A stretch of 64,000 bases of DNA from NCBI RefSeq assembly GCF_010671605.1, contig NZ_JAABOO010000002.1, positions 806,001-870,000 on the forward strand, read 5' to 3'. This document shows positions 55,676 through 63,555 of the stretch, piece after piece (positions within the stretch are counted from its first letter, which is position 1; every line of letters starts with the position of its first letter). This stretch comes from Leptobacterium flavescens. Lineage in GTDB: Bacteria; Bacteroidota; Bacteroidia; Flavobacteriales; Flavobacteriaceae. Made by a program: the position numbers and the translations under genes. The notes beneath the pieces were generated by a model. It made no database searches. It saw only the letters and a program-made list of their open reading frames with translations, and was not told the origin of the DNA.

Positions 55676-56173
55676 TTAGTCCTCCAGACGGATAAAGATA
55701 TTGGTAAAATAGTTTCTCCCATCGGAGTCCTTTTCTACCGAAATCCCGAAATGGGTATGATCTCCTTCGATGATGGCCCTGTGAGCATCGCTCTCTAACC
55801 ATCCTCTAACCACACCTCCGCTTGTACTGAAGGCGAAAGCTACATTTTCAGACACGGATTGAGCACCCGGGTTATTAGCCAGGGCAGATCTTCTTTGAAA
55901 AAAGAAATCGTGAGATACTTTGTTAACCTCTATCATATGTTCTGTATGGCCTTGAGCCACAGAAGATACTTTATCGGATATCTGAAGCTCCGGCAGGCCT
56001 ATAGAAGTCCTGTGTTCATTGATCTTCATCAGGATATCGATCTCAAAACTGGTATAACTGATATCAACGATGGCTTCTGCTGAAAGATCGTCATCAATAC
56101 TGTCTTTGCTACATGAAAAAGTTAGGAATACAGCAAATAGTATAACTACTACTTTGTAGGTATAGGTATTCAT
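55676..56173 (-). CDS. CAP-domain (SCP-like) lipoprotein
   Basis: The 165-residue protein has a lipobox TFSC (Cys21) and a CAP/SCP domain from about residue 45: LMKINEHRTSIGLPELQI, VAQGHTEHMIEVNKVSHDFF and SENVAFAF with the GWLESDAHRAII signature. CAP proteins are secreted or anchored outside the membrane; bacterial members have been linked to adhesion or sterol/lipid binding, but the role here is unknown. The gene is convergent with the OmpA gene at only two bases distance. Confidence 0.9.
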   Translation of the reverse strand: MNTYTYKVVVILFAVFLTFSCSKDSIDDDLSAEAIVDISYTSFEIDILMKINEHRTSIGLPELQISDKVSSVAQGHTEHMIEVNKVSHDFFFQRRSALANNPGAQSVSENVAFAFSTSGGVVRGWLESDAHRAIIEGDHTHFGISVEKDSDGRNYFTNIFIRLED

Positions 56174-56248
56174 TTTGGGGCATTTTAAGATTTGGTACGA
56201 CCAAATAACGAATAAACCTCCAAATAAATTGTTAAAAAAATGTTAAAA

Positions 56249-56896
56249 TCAAGGTGCGAGCCTCTCTATTAACCAATTATAATCGCTTTGTAAGCAATAT
56301 CTTATCCTGTCGTGCAGTCTATTAGGTCTTCCCTGCCAGAATTCTATCGATTCGGGCTTTACGATATAGCCTCCCCAATGTTCCGGTCTGGGTACTTCTC
56401 CGCTCTCATATTGAGCCTCCAGTTCCTTTAATTTATCCTCTAAAACTTTCCTGGAGGGGATAACCTCACTCTGATTTGATACGAGAGCTCCGAGTTTACT
56501 ACCCAAAGGCCTGGATTCGAAGTATCCGTCGGAGAGATTTTCGGCAATTTTTTCTGCTTTTCCCTTTATAATTACCTGGCGTTCCATGTTGGGCCAGAAA
56601 AAGGACAGGCACACATTGGGATTTTCCCGGATCGCTTTCCCTTTCTCGCTCTCATAGTTAGTATAGAAAATAAAGCCTTCATAGGTGTACTTTTTAAGTA
56701 GCACTACCCTGTTCTTCGGAAAACCATCCGTTCCGATGGTAGAGATCGTCATGGCATTGGCCTCATCCACACCTCCGGAATTCTCCACTTCATAGAACCA
56801 TTTCTGGAATAATTCGAGTGGATTTTCCGGGATGCTCCCTTCGAACAACTCGCTTTTTTCATATGATTTCCTGTAATTTCCAAGATCTTTTTCCAT
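56249..56896 (-). CDS. pdxH: Pyridoxamine 5'-phosphate oxidase
   Basis: The 215-residue protein is PdxH, an FMN enzyme that oxidises pyridoxine or pyridoxamine 5'-phosphate to pyridoxal phosphate. FMN-binding and dimer segments are in place: RVVLLKKYTYEGFIFYTNYESEKGKAI near 62-88, RQVIIKGKAEK near 106 and the C-terminal EFWQGRPNRLHDRIRY with catalytic Arg/His. The length is typical. It lies 106 bases after rnz on the same strand, so probably is separately transcribed. Confidence 0.95.
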   Translation of the reverse strand: MEKDLGNYRKSYEKSELFEGSIPENPLELFQKWFYEVENSGGVDEANAMTISTIGTDGFPKNRVVLLKKYTYEGFIFYTNYESEKGKAIRENPNVCLSFFWPNMERQVIIKGKAEKIAENLSDGYFESRPLGSKLGALVSNQSEVIPSRKVLEDKLKELEAQYESGEVPRPEHWGGYIVKPESIEFWQGRPNRLHDRIRYCLQSDYNWLIERLAP

Positions 56897-57002
56897 CTCT
56901 TTATTTTCTTGCCTGCAATTTACGAGATAAAGACAGCATCTGAAACTATAGCCATAAAATTATTTCGGGGAGTCCTGCCTGAAAAAACGGGAATTAAACG
57001 GT

Positions 57003-57908
57003 CTAAAATTCAAATTCCTTACCGTCATCGGCCAGTAAGACATTCTCAAAAATACCTGAAGCTTCGTCCTTAAAACCGTCGAGTTCCCCATAGCGGGTAG
57101 AGTAATGCCCCAGAATAAGAGTGCCTGCTTTCGCATCTCTGGCAATAGCAGCTGCTTCTTTGGCAGTAGAATGCTTTGTGGAAGAGCTCAGATGTGCATG
57201 CGCCTCCATAAAAGTAGATTCGTGATAAAGGACATCTACCCCGCTTATCAGCGGAACAATATCCGGTTTATAAGCTGTATCGCTGCAAAAAGCGTAGCTC
57301 TTGGGAGCAGGAGGATCAAAACTGAGGCGGGCATTGGGAATTACTTCTCCGCTTTCCAGTTCTACATCTTTTCCTTTTTTAATGTTTCGATAGTAAGCCT
57401 TGTCTATTCCCAGTTCGATAGCTTCGGCAATATTGAGTTTCCTTTCTCCGGGTTTTTCCCTGAACAGAAAGCCATTGGTATATACTCTGTGGTCCAGAGG
57501 GATGGTCCTTACCTCTACCTTTTCATTATCGAGTATAAGTTCGGATTCCTTTGAGTTAAGTTCGTGAAAAACAAGCGGGAAATCGGTCCAGGAACCGCTT
57601 AATTTCATCATCAGGCTGATCACTTCCTTGATCCCCTTCGGGCCGTAGATATTCAATTCGCTATCCCTGCCCAATAACCTGAAGGTGGATATGAGTCCGG
57701 GTAAACCGAAAAAATGATCACCGTGTAAATGAGAAATAAAAATATGCTTTATACGGGCAAACTTAATTTTGTGCCTGCGCAGTTCGACCTGGGTGCCTTC
57801 TCCGCAATCTATCAGGAAAAGTTGTCCCTTCATTTCCAGAACCTGGGAGGTCGGGTTGTTAAATGTCCTGGGAGTGGCCGAATAACAGCCTAGAATTGTC
57901 AATTTCAT
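57003..57908 (-). CDS. rnz: Ribonuclease Z
   Basis: The 301-residue protein is a metallo-beta-lactamase-fold RNase Z that removes 3' trailers from tRNA precursors. The zinc motif ISHLHGDHFFGLPG holds His60, His62, Asp64 and His65. The family PxKxL-like and HST elements are visible in LYHESTFMEAHAHLSSSTKHST (His near 218) and GHYSTRYGE near 275. The start codon overlaps the stop of the upstream STAS-like gene by one base (TAATG), so translation is coupled. Confidence 0.95.
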   Translation of the reverse strand: MKLTILGCYSATPRTFNNPTSQVLEMKGQLFLIDCGEGTQVELRRHKIKFARIKHIFISHLHGDHFFGLPGLISTFRLLGRDSELNIYGPKGIKEVISLMMKLSGSWTDFPLVFHELNSKESELILDNEKVEVRTIPLDHRVYTNGFLFREKPGERKLNIAEAIELGIDKAYYRNIKKGKDVELESGEVIPNARLSFDPPAPKSYAFCSDTAYKPDIVPLISGVDVLYHESTFMEAHAHLSSSTKHSTAKEAAAIARDAKAGTLILGHYSTRYGELDGFKDEASGIFENVLLADDGKEFEF

Positions 57909-58240
57909 TAAAAGCCCAGATCTCTTTCTATTTCATCCATTTCAACAATATCGAAGGCTTCCTGTAAAGAAGGAACCACTACCAACTCTTCCGGGATATC
58001 GTCATATTTAATAGTATCGGTCACGATAACAAAAGATCTGTTTCTTCCCCGGTGTTTATCCGATACCTGAAGAAATTCCAAAAGGTCGCTTACCTTGAGA
58101 TTATCCAGGGAAAACAAATTAATAATAATATTGTCCTTATTGATCTTGTCATAAGCCTCGTTCAGTCTGCTTAAAAAAGTGGGTATGGAAACCGATTCCT
58201 GAGTAATAATCGTGATATTTCCTTTTTTATCAAAAATCAT
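57908..58240 (-). CDS. STAS-like small protein coupled to RNase Z
   Basis: The 110-residue protein starts FDKKGNITIITQESVSIPTF and shows an alternating beta/alpha pattern (NIIINLFSLDNLKVSDLLEFL, then SFVIVTDTIKYDDIPEEL) reminiscent of STAS or anti-sigma-factor-antagonist folds. The serine at the usual phosphorylation position is not convincing. It lies four bases after pyrB and overlaps rnz by one base. In other flavobacteria the same small frame is often mislabelled as RNase Z because of its position. Function is unknown. Confidence 0.7.
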   Translation of the reverse strand: MIFDKKGNITIITQESVSIPTFLSRLNEAYDKINKDNIIINLFSLDNLKVSDLLEFLQVSDKHRGRNRSFVIVTDTIKYDDIPEELVVVPSLQEAFDIVEMDEIERDLGF

Positions 58241-58244
58241 ACGC

Positions 58245-59174
58245 TCATTTTTTTATTTTGGATGCCAAAAGATAGATAACCGCCATACGGATGGCCACAC
58301 CATTCTCAACCTGGTTGAGAATTATTGCCTGCTTAGAATCTGCTACGTCACTCGTTATTTCCACTCCGCGGTTAATAGGTCCGGGGTGCATAATAACAAT
58401 TTCTTTATCGAGGGCGTCCAACAATGTTTTATTTACTCCAAACTGTTGTGTATACTCTCTGGTTGATGGAAAATAACTAATATCCATCCGTTCGTTCTGC
58501 ACACGTAGCATATTTGCCACATCGCACCATTCCAGTGCTTTTCTCAGGTCGGTTTCTACTTCAACCCCCAATGAGTTTATATATTTCGGGAGCAGGGTTT
58601 TCGGGCCACAGACCTTTACCTGGGCTCCCAGTAATTTTAATGCAAAAATATTAGACAGCGCTACCCTTGAATGGAGAATATCTCCCACAATAACTACCTT
58701 CTTCCCTCCTACTTCTCCCAGTCTTTCCCTTATGGAATAACTGTCGAGCAGGGCCTGGGTAGGATGTTCATGTGCCCCGTCCCCGGCATTGATAATACTG
58801 GCATCTATATGCCTGGAAAGGAAAACACCCGCTCCGGGATTAGGATGCCTCATAACCACCATATCTACCTTCATCGACAGGATGTTGTTTACCGTATCGA
58901 CCAGGGTTTCTCCTTTTTTCACGGAAGATTGGGAAGCGGAAAAATTAATCACATCCGCAGACAATCTTTTTTCTGCCAGTTCAAAAGACAGTTTGGTACG
59001 CGTACTGTTCTCAAAAAAGAGGTTGGCAATAGTGATATCCCTTAAAGAAGGGACCTTTTTTATAGGCCTGTTTATAACCTCTTTAAAATGGTCAGCAGTT
59101 TCAAAAATAAGCTCAATATCCTCTGCCTTCAGGTACTTAATTCCCAATAAGTGATCTACACTTAACTGACTCAT
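58245..59174 (-). CDS. pyrB: Aspartate carbamoyltransferase, catalytic subunit
   Basis: The 309-residue protein is PyrB, which condenses carbamoyl phosphate with aspartate in pyrimidine synthesis. The carbamoyl-phosphate loop FFENSTRTKLSFE is near 53-65, the substrate-binding HPTQALLDSYSI near 139-150, and the 240s-loop RVQNERMD near 225 plus HPGPINRGVEI near 265. The regulatory subunit PyrI is not beside it. It follows pyrR by five bases. Confidence 0.97.
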   Translation of the reverse strand: MSQLSVDHLLGIKYLKAEDIELIFETADHFKEVINRPIKKVPSLRDITIANLFFENSTRTKLSFELAEKRLSADVINFSASQSSVKKGETLVDTVNNILSMKVDMVVMRHPNPGAGVFLSRHIDASIINAGDGAHEHPTQALLDSYSIRERLGEVGGKKVVIVGDILHSRVALSNIFALKLLGAQVKVCGPKTLLPKYINSLGVEVETDLRKALEWCDVANMLRVQNERMDISYFPSTREYTQQFGVNKTLLDALDKEIVIMHPGPINRGVEITSDVADSKQAIILNQVENGVAIRMAVIYLLASKIKK

Positions 59175-59179
59175 TCTTT

Positions 59180-59719
59180 TTATTTATTAATTAAATATAC
59201 AATATCTTCTCCATCATTCTCTTCCCACATCACTTTTACTTTTTCATTGTTGATCGCATCTACCTGTCTTCCCCTGTAATCGGGTTGAATGGGCAGGTGC
59301 CTGCTAAATCTTCTGTCTATCAGTGTTAAAAGCTCTATCTCGGAAGGTCTTCCAAAAGACTGAATAGCTGTCAGAGCCGCCCTGATACTCCTTCCCGTAT
59401 ACAATACATCGTCTATAAAGACCACTTTTTTGTCTTCGACAATAAAATTAATATTGGTCTTATTGGCTTCCAGAGGTTTCTCCCCTCTTCGAAAATCATC
59501 GCGATAGAAAGTAATGTCGAGATATCCCAATACAATATTCTCTATCCCGTATTCCTCTCTGAGCACTTTTGCCAGGCGATCTGCAAGAAAGATCCCTCTG
59601 GGCTGAACCCCGACAAGAACAGTATTACTAAAATCCAGGTGATTTTCAATGAGTTGACAAGCCAATCTGTGAAGTATGATGTTGATTTCTTTGGCAGAAA
59701 GCAGGACTTTTTGACTCAT
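59180..59719 (-). CDS. pyrR: PyrR bifunctional regulator/uracil phosphoribosyltransferase
   Basis: The 179-residue protein is PyrR. The PRPP loop VVFIDDVLYTGRSIRAAL (near 98-115) and the N-terminal helix are canonical. In Firmicutes PyrR binds UMP and pyr mRNA leaders to cause attenuation; many Bacteroidota members serve mainly as uracil phosphoribosyltransferase. It heads the pyrR-pyrB-STAS-like-rnz operon. A -7 box (minus strand TAATTTTG, 59747-59754) sets the start site only about 24 bases before its ATG, leaving no space for a classic attenuator ahead of it. Confidence 0.94.
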   Translation of the reverse strand: MSQKVLLSAKEINIILHRLACQLIENHLDFSNTVLVGVQPRGIFLADRLAKVLREEYGIENIVLGYLDITFYRDDFRRGEKPLEANKTNINFIVEDKKVVFIDDVLYTGRSIRAALTAIQSFGRPSEIELLTLIDRRFSRHLPIQPDYRGRQVDAINNEKVKVMWEENDGEDIVYLINK

Positions 59720-59746
59720 AATCTATTTCCAAAAGTATTTGGTTTA

Positions 59747-59754
59747 CAAAATTA
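59747..59754 (-). promoter_or_regulatory. Putative -7 box for the pyrR operon
   Basis: Minus strand TAATTTTG matches TAnnTTTG 28 bases before the pyrR start. A second match TACTTTTG (59730-59737) is too close to the ATG to be useful. Confidence 0.45.
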
Positions 59755-59843
59755 CATATTTTTAATGAATAAATTCTGCTGGTGGTTAAACTTCTCCTTC
59801 TTATTCCAGTCTAAGCCCCGTAACCATATCTAATTTTTATAAG

Positions 59844-60929
59844 ATGTTTAAAAACTTTACCGCTTTTTTCGCGCTCTGTATCCTTGTGTTTTTTAATGGC
59901 CGGACACAGGATCTACCGGAGCAGATTATCTTACAAACACAAGAGAGAATAGACAAGGGCTATCATCTGGGAACCGTAATAGGGATCATCGACAAGAACG
60001 GAGCCCGTTATTACGGATTCGGGCAGGTATCCCTCTCCGATGATTCGGTTCCGGGCGAGTATTCTATTTTTGAGATCGGCTCCATCACAAAAACATTCAG
60101 TACGCTTCTGCTGGCAGATCTTGAGCTTAAAGGAAAATTGGATCTCAACCGGCCAATTCACGAATACCTTCAGGATGGTATCACTACAGAAGATCCGCTG
60201 TACCGTAAAATAAATCTCTTGCAACTGGCCTCCCATACTTCGGGTTTACCCAGGGAAGCCAGCAATGTTAACGACAATAAGGACAACCGCTACAAAAAAT
60301 ATACGGTCAGGAAACTCAGGAGTTTTCTCAACCGGCATTCATTTGAAGCCCCTGACCCCTCAAAAGCCAGCTATTCCAACCTGGGCTATATGCTCCTGGA
60401 ACACACTATGGAAACCGTAACCGGGTTGAGCTATGAATCCCTGCTGGAGAAAAAGATCACAGAGGTGCTCGATATGCCGGATACCAAAATCAAACTGAGT
60501 TCGGGGCAAAGAGATCGTTTAACCCGGGGGTTCAGGAACGGAAAGCATACCACCGAAACCCAACTCGGTATTTTCCCGGCAATGGGAGGAATAAGATCTA
60601 CGGCAAGGGATATGTTGAAGTATCTGGGAGCTCAAATGAACCTATATGATTCTCCTTTGTTTGAAGCCATGAAAAAAACGCATCAGCCTGTATCCGTACT
60701 AAATAAAAATGAAGGCAGTATAGGACTTGGATGGCATGTTCTGGAAAGGAAAGAAAGCGGTAAGAAGATCATTTATCACAAGGGAGGCACCAACGGCTTC
60801 GTAAGCTTTGCAGGTTTCGATCCGGAAGCGCAAATTGGAGTTGTGGTGCTGTGTAACGGACGGAGGTATTTCAGTGATCTCGGGTTTTATCTTCTCGACA
60901 ATACCTATCCCCTTTACCAACCCGAATAA
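59844..60929 (+). CDS. Beta-lactamase-family serine hydrolase (class C/esterase type)
   Basis: The 361-residue protein has a signal peptide (about 1-21) and the penicillin-recognising fold: SITK (Ser80, Lys83 of SxxK), YSNLGY (YxN near 172) and HKGGTNG (third motif near 312). This set fits class C-like beta-lactamases, D-aminopeptidases and esterases (AmpC/EstB group). Without clear flanking Omega-loop hallmarks, resistance cannot be claimed. It stands alone with its own terminator. Confidence 0.9.
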   Translation: MFKNFTAFFALCILVFFNGRTQDLPEQIILQTQERIDKGYHLGTVIGIIDKNGARYYGFGQVSLSDDSVPGEYSIFEIGSITKTFSTLLLADLELKGKLDLNRPIHEYLQDGITTEDPLYRKINLLQLASHTSGLPREASNVNDNKDNRYKKYTVRKLRSFLNRHSFEAPDPSKASYSNLGYMLLEHTMETVTGLSYESLLEKKITEVLDMPDTKIKLSSGQRDRLTRGFRNGKHTTETQLGIFPAMGGIRSTARDMLKYLGAQMNLYDSPLFEAMKKTHQPVSVLNKNEGSIGLGWHVLERKESGKKIIYHKGGTNGFVSFAGFDPEAQIGVVVLCNGRRYFSDLGFYLLDNTYPLYQPE

Positions 60930-60936
60930 AAGCAAC

Positions 60937-60967
60937 AAAAAACCCTGACGGGATCGTCAGGGTTTTT
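60937..60967. terminator. Bidirectional terminator between the serine hydrolase and rpsA
   Basis: AAAAACCCTGACG pairs exactly with CGTCAGGGTTTTT around a four-base loop. It ends both convergent genes. Its CCCTGAC stem is also used at 22486-22512. Confidence 0.9.
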
Positions 60968-60992
60968 ATTGTCTATCTATATAAGAGAGGAA

Positions 60993-62774
60993 TTACTTCC
61001 CTTCCATTTTAGCTTTAAGTGCAGCAAGATCTGCGTTTACGTCTCCGATAGTGGTTTTCTCAGCACCGGAAGCAGCTTTCTTAGCAGCAGCTTTTACATT
61101 CTTAGCTTCTTCTTCTTTGAAAATAGCAGTGTGAGAAGCAACAACTCTCTTGAATTCTTTGTTGAACTCAATGATCTTGAAGTCAGCACTCTCTCCTTTT
61201 TTCAATTTCTTACCATCTTCTTTTTCAAGGTGACGGGAAGGAATGAAGGCTACGATATCTTCGTTGAAATTAACAGTAGCACCCTTGTCTACGATCTCAG
61301 CGATCTCTCCTGCGTGAACAGTGTTAAGACCAAACTCATCTTCGTATTTATCCCATGGGTTCTCTGTAGTCTGCTTGTGACCTAAGCTTAGTTTACGTCC
61401 GTCAACATCTAATTCAAGAACGATCACATCAAGCTTATCTCCTACATTAACGAATTCTGATGGATGCTTGATCTTCTTAGTCCATGAAAGGTCTGAGATA
61501 TAGATCAATCCGTCAATTCCTTCTTCAAGCTCAACAAATACTCCGAAGTTAGTAAAGTTTCTAACGATTCCCTGATGCTTAGAACCTACAGGGTATTTAG
61601 AAGTGATATCTGTCCATGGATCCGGAGTCAGTTGCTTGATACCAAGAGACATCTTACGCTCGTCTCTGTCTAAAGTAAGAACAACTGCTTCAACTTCATC
61701 ACCTACTTTAACGAAATCCTGTGCAGAGCGCAGGTGAGTAGACCATGACATTTCAGATACGTGGATCAATCCTTCAACACCTTCAGCTACTTCGATGAAC
61801 GCACCGTAATCTGCAATAACAACTACTTTACCTTTTACCTTATCACCAACTTTGATCGTCTCATCAAGAGCTTCCCACGGATGCTTCTGAAGTTGCTTAA
61901 GACCTAACTGGATTCTTGACTTGTTATCATCAAAATCAAGGATCACAACGTTTAATTTCTGATCAAGCTCAACCACTTCATTCGGGTGATTGATCCTGCT
62001 CCATGAAAGATCTGTGATATGAATTAATCCGTCAACTCCACCAAGATCGATAAATACTCCGTAAGATGTTACGTTCTTAACAACTCCTTCAAGTACCTGA
62101 CCTTTTTCAAGCTGACCGATGATTTCTTTCTTCTGCTCTTCGATATCTGCTTCGATAAGCGCTTTATGAGAAACAACAACGTTTTTAAACTCGTGATTGA
62201 TCTTCACAACCTTAAATTCCATTGTCTTACTTACGTACTGATCGTAATCGCGAATTGGCTTAACATCGATCTGAGATCCTGGTAAGAAGGCCTCGATTCC
62301 GAATACGTCAACGATCATACCTCCTTTAGTTCTGCACTTCACATAACCATTAACAATCTCTCCATTGTCATGTGCAGCATTAACACGATCCCAGGCTTTG
62401 ATGGTACGCGCTTTTCTATGTGATAAAACCAATTGTCCGGTTTTATCTTCTCTAACGTCTATTAAAACCTCAACTTTATCACCTACGGCAAGGTTAGGGT
62501 TGTAACGGAATTCGTTTAGAGAAATTACTCCTTCAGACTTAGCGTTGATGTCGATGATCGCTTCCCTGTCAGTAATATGGATAACAGTTCCTTCAACTAC
62601 TTCTTCATCTGCAGTATCTACGAAGTTGCTTTCTACAAGACTTTCAAACTCTTTAAGTTTGTCGTCCTCAACAGGATCAATTCCTTCTTCGTAATTGTGC
62701 CAGTTGAAATTCGCTAAAAATTCCTCAGGATTTTGAGTTTCCTTAACTTCAGTGTTTTCTTTTGATTCAGCCAT
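60993..62774 (-). CDS. rpsA: 30S ribosomal protein S1
   Basis: The 593-residue protein has six S1 RNA-binding domains in order (starts near 60, 148, 222, 311, 396 and 485), each with the YGxFI or GVFVEL type strand (SYGVFIDLGG, DYGAFIEVAE, NFGVFVELEE). The first two are the diverged ribosome-binding pair. The N-terminus is acidic, and the end has an Ala/Lys-rich tail. S1 unwinds and holds mRNA on the 30S subunit; in Bacteroidota, with few Shine-Dalgarno sites, S1 is thought to matter more for initiation. A consensus promoter sits about 115 bases upstream. Confidence 0.97.
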   Translation of the reverse strand: MAESKENTEVKETQNPEEFLANFNWHNYEEGIDPVEDDKLKEFESLVESNFVDTADEEVVEGTVIHITDREAIIDINAKSEGVISLNEFRYNPNLAVGDKVEVLIDVREDKTGQLVLSHRKARTIKAWDRVNAAHDNGEIVNGYVKCRTKGGMIVDVFGIEAFLPGSQIDVKPIRDYDQYVSKTMEFKVVKINHEFKNVVVSHKALIEADIEEQKKEIIGQLEKGQVLEGVVKNVTSYGVFIDLGGVDGLIHITDLSWSRINHPNEVVELDQKLNVVILDFDDNKSRIQLGLKQLQKHPWEALDETIKVGDKVKGKVVVIADYGAFIEVAEGVEGLIHVSEMSWSTHLRSAQDFVKVGDEVEAVVLTLDRDERKMSLGIKQLTPDPWTDITSKYPVGSKHQGIVRNFTNFGVFVELEEGIDGLIYISDLSWTKKIKHPSEFVNVGDKLDVIVLELDVDGRKLSLGHKQTTENPWDKYEDEFGLNTVHAGEIAEIVDKGATVNFNEDIVAFIPSRHLEKEDGKKLKKGESADFKIIEFNKEFKRVVASHTAIFKEEEAKNVKAAAKKAASGAEKTTIGDVNADLAALKAKMEGK

Positions 62775-62896
62775 TGCTGATTTAAAATTTGTATCCTACA
62801 TCTACTCAGGAAATTACGCAATGATACATGTAGAAGTGTTATTAATAATTTTTTGTCTTTATCCTTTTTCTTCCTGATGTTTGCTAAAAAGGAGTG

Positions 62897-62928
62897 CAAA
62901 AATAAAACTATATTATTTGATTTACAAA
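62897..62928 (-). promoter_or_regulatory. rpsA promoter (TTTG-N20-TATTTTTG)
   Basis: On the minus strand TTTG (62925-62928) lies 20 bases before TATTTTTG (62897-62904), a near-perfect Bacteroidota promoter. Transcription would start near 62891, giving a leader of about 115 bases. Within it CTACAT and ATGTAG (62828-62833 and 62796-62801 in plus coordinates) can pair. Confidence 0.75.
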
Positions 62929-63102
62929 CAATTACTACAAATATTCTGCTCCTATTTTGGCGAATTCCCTCTTTTTTAATTTTTATACTTCCCGGGACAG
63001 AAAAATACGCTTTTTGTGTAGTTGAGCGTCAAAAAAGGTCAGTTAACGAATATATGGCCATATGGTTACCTTTATTTAATCAGATTTTACGTTGTTTTTA
63101 TG

Positions 63103-63110
63103 TAAATTTG
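63103..63110 (+). promoter_or_regulatory. -7 box for the BON-LysM gene
   Basis: TAAATTTG matches TAnnTTTG 30 bases before the start codon. A -33 TTTG is not found at the expected spacing. Confidence 0.5.
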
Positions 63111-63139
63111 GGAGTATTAATTATTAAAATTTCAATGAT

Positions 63140-63520
63140 ATGAGTGCTAAATCAAAATACCAGCCAGTACTGGACTTAGGCCAGGAATTCAACATTCAGG
63201 ACGGAGATGTAAGTGAAGAAGGAGGAGTGTTAAAAATAAAAGGAGTTGCCAATACCCCTTATGAGAAAAATGCTTTATGGGACAAGATCAAAGAAATAGG
63301 AGGAGAAAACCCATCAGATATTAAAGCAAACATAACTATAGCCGACGAATCCGTATATCACAGACATGTTGTAAAAAGCGGAGAGACTTTGGGTAAGATC
63401 GCCAAGCATTATTACGGAAATGCTGCCAAGTACAATGCCATCTTCCAGGCGAATACGGATAAACTTAAGAATCCCGATCTTATTTATCCCGATCAGGAGT
63501 TGATCATTCCGAATCTGTAA
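63140..63520 (+). CDS. BON-LysM protein (Kbp/YgaU-like)
   Basis: The 126-residue protein pairs an N-terminal BON-like fold (about 15-70, VSEEGGVLKIKGVANTPYEKN) with one LysM domain (about 74-125, HVVKSGETLGKIAKHYYGN ... LIYPDQELIIPNL). This is the layout of Kbp (YgaU), a cytosolic K-binding protein in E. coli that responds to osmotic shock. There is no signal peptide. The gene is flanked by rpsA and cmk, and is divergent from rpsA. The ATG at 63140 follows a TAAATTTG promoter box. Confidence 0.88.
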   Translation: MSAKSKYQPVLDLGQEFNIQDGDVSEEGGVLKIKGVANTPYEKNALWDKIKEIGGENPSDIKANITIADESVYHRHVVKSGETLGKIAKHYYGNAAKYNAIFQANTDKLKNPDLIYPDQELIIPNL

Positions 63521-63528
63521 AAGATCTC

Positions 63529-63555
63529 ACTCCTCTCAATCCTATTGAGGGGAGT
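63529..63555. terminator. Terminator shared by the BON-LysM gene and cmk
   Basis: ACTCCTCTCAAT and ATTGAGGGGAGT pair with one wobble around a three-base loop, followed by TTTTTT. The right arm lies within the last cmk codons. Confidence 0.82.

Larger units (their letters stand above)
62775..63139. other. 365-base intergenic region, rpsA leader and divergent promoters
   Basis: This stretch is AT-rich and carries two outward promoters (rpsA leftward, the BON-LysM gene rightward). No coding region is supported: the plus-strand frame across it overlaps the rpsA promoter and leader and has no recognisable product. The minus-strand part from about 62890 to 62775 is the rpsA leader. Confidence 0.7.

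Noticed and set aside
59844-60929. Beta-lactamase resistance gene
   Set aside because: The SxxK, YxN and HxG motifs also fit esterases and D-aminopeptidases, and nothing in the sequence points to beta-lactam hydrolysis.
62853-63143. Plus-strand frame of 96 codons in the rpsA upstream region
   Set aside because: It overlaps the rpsA promoter and leader and the next promoter, and its product resembles nothing.
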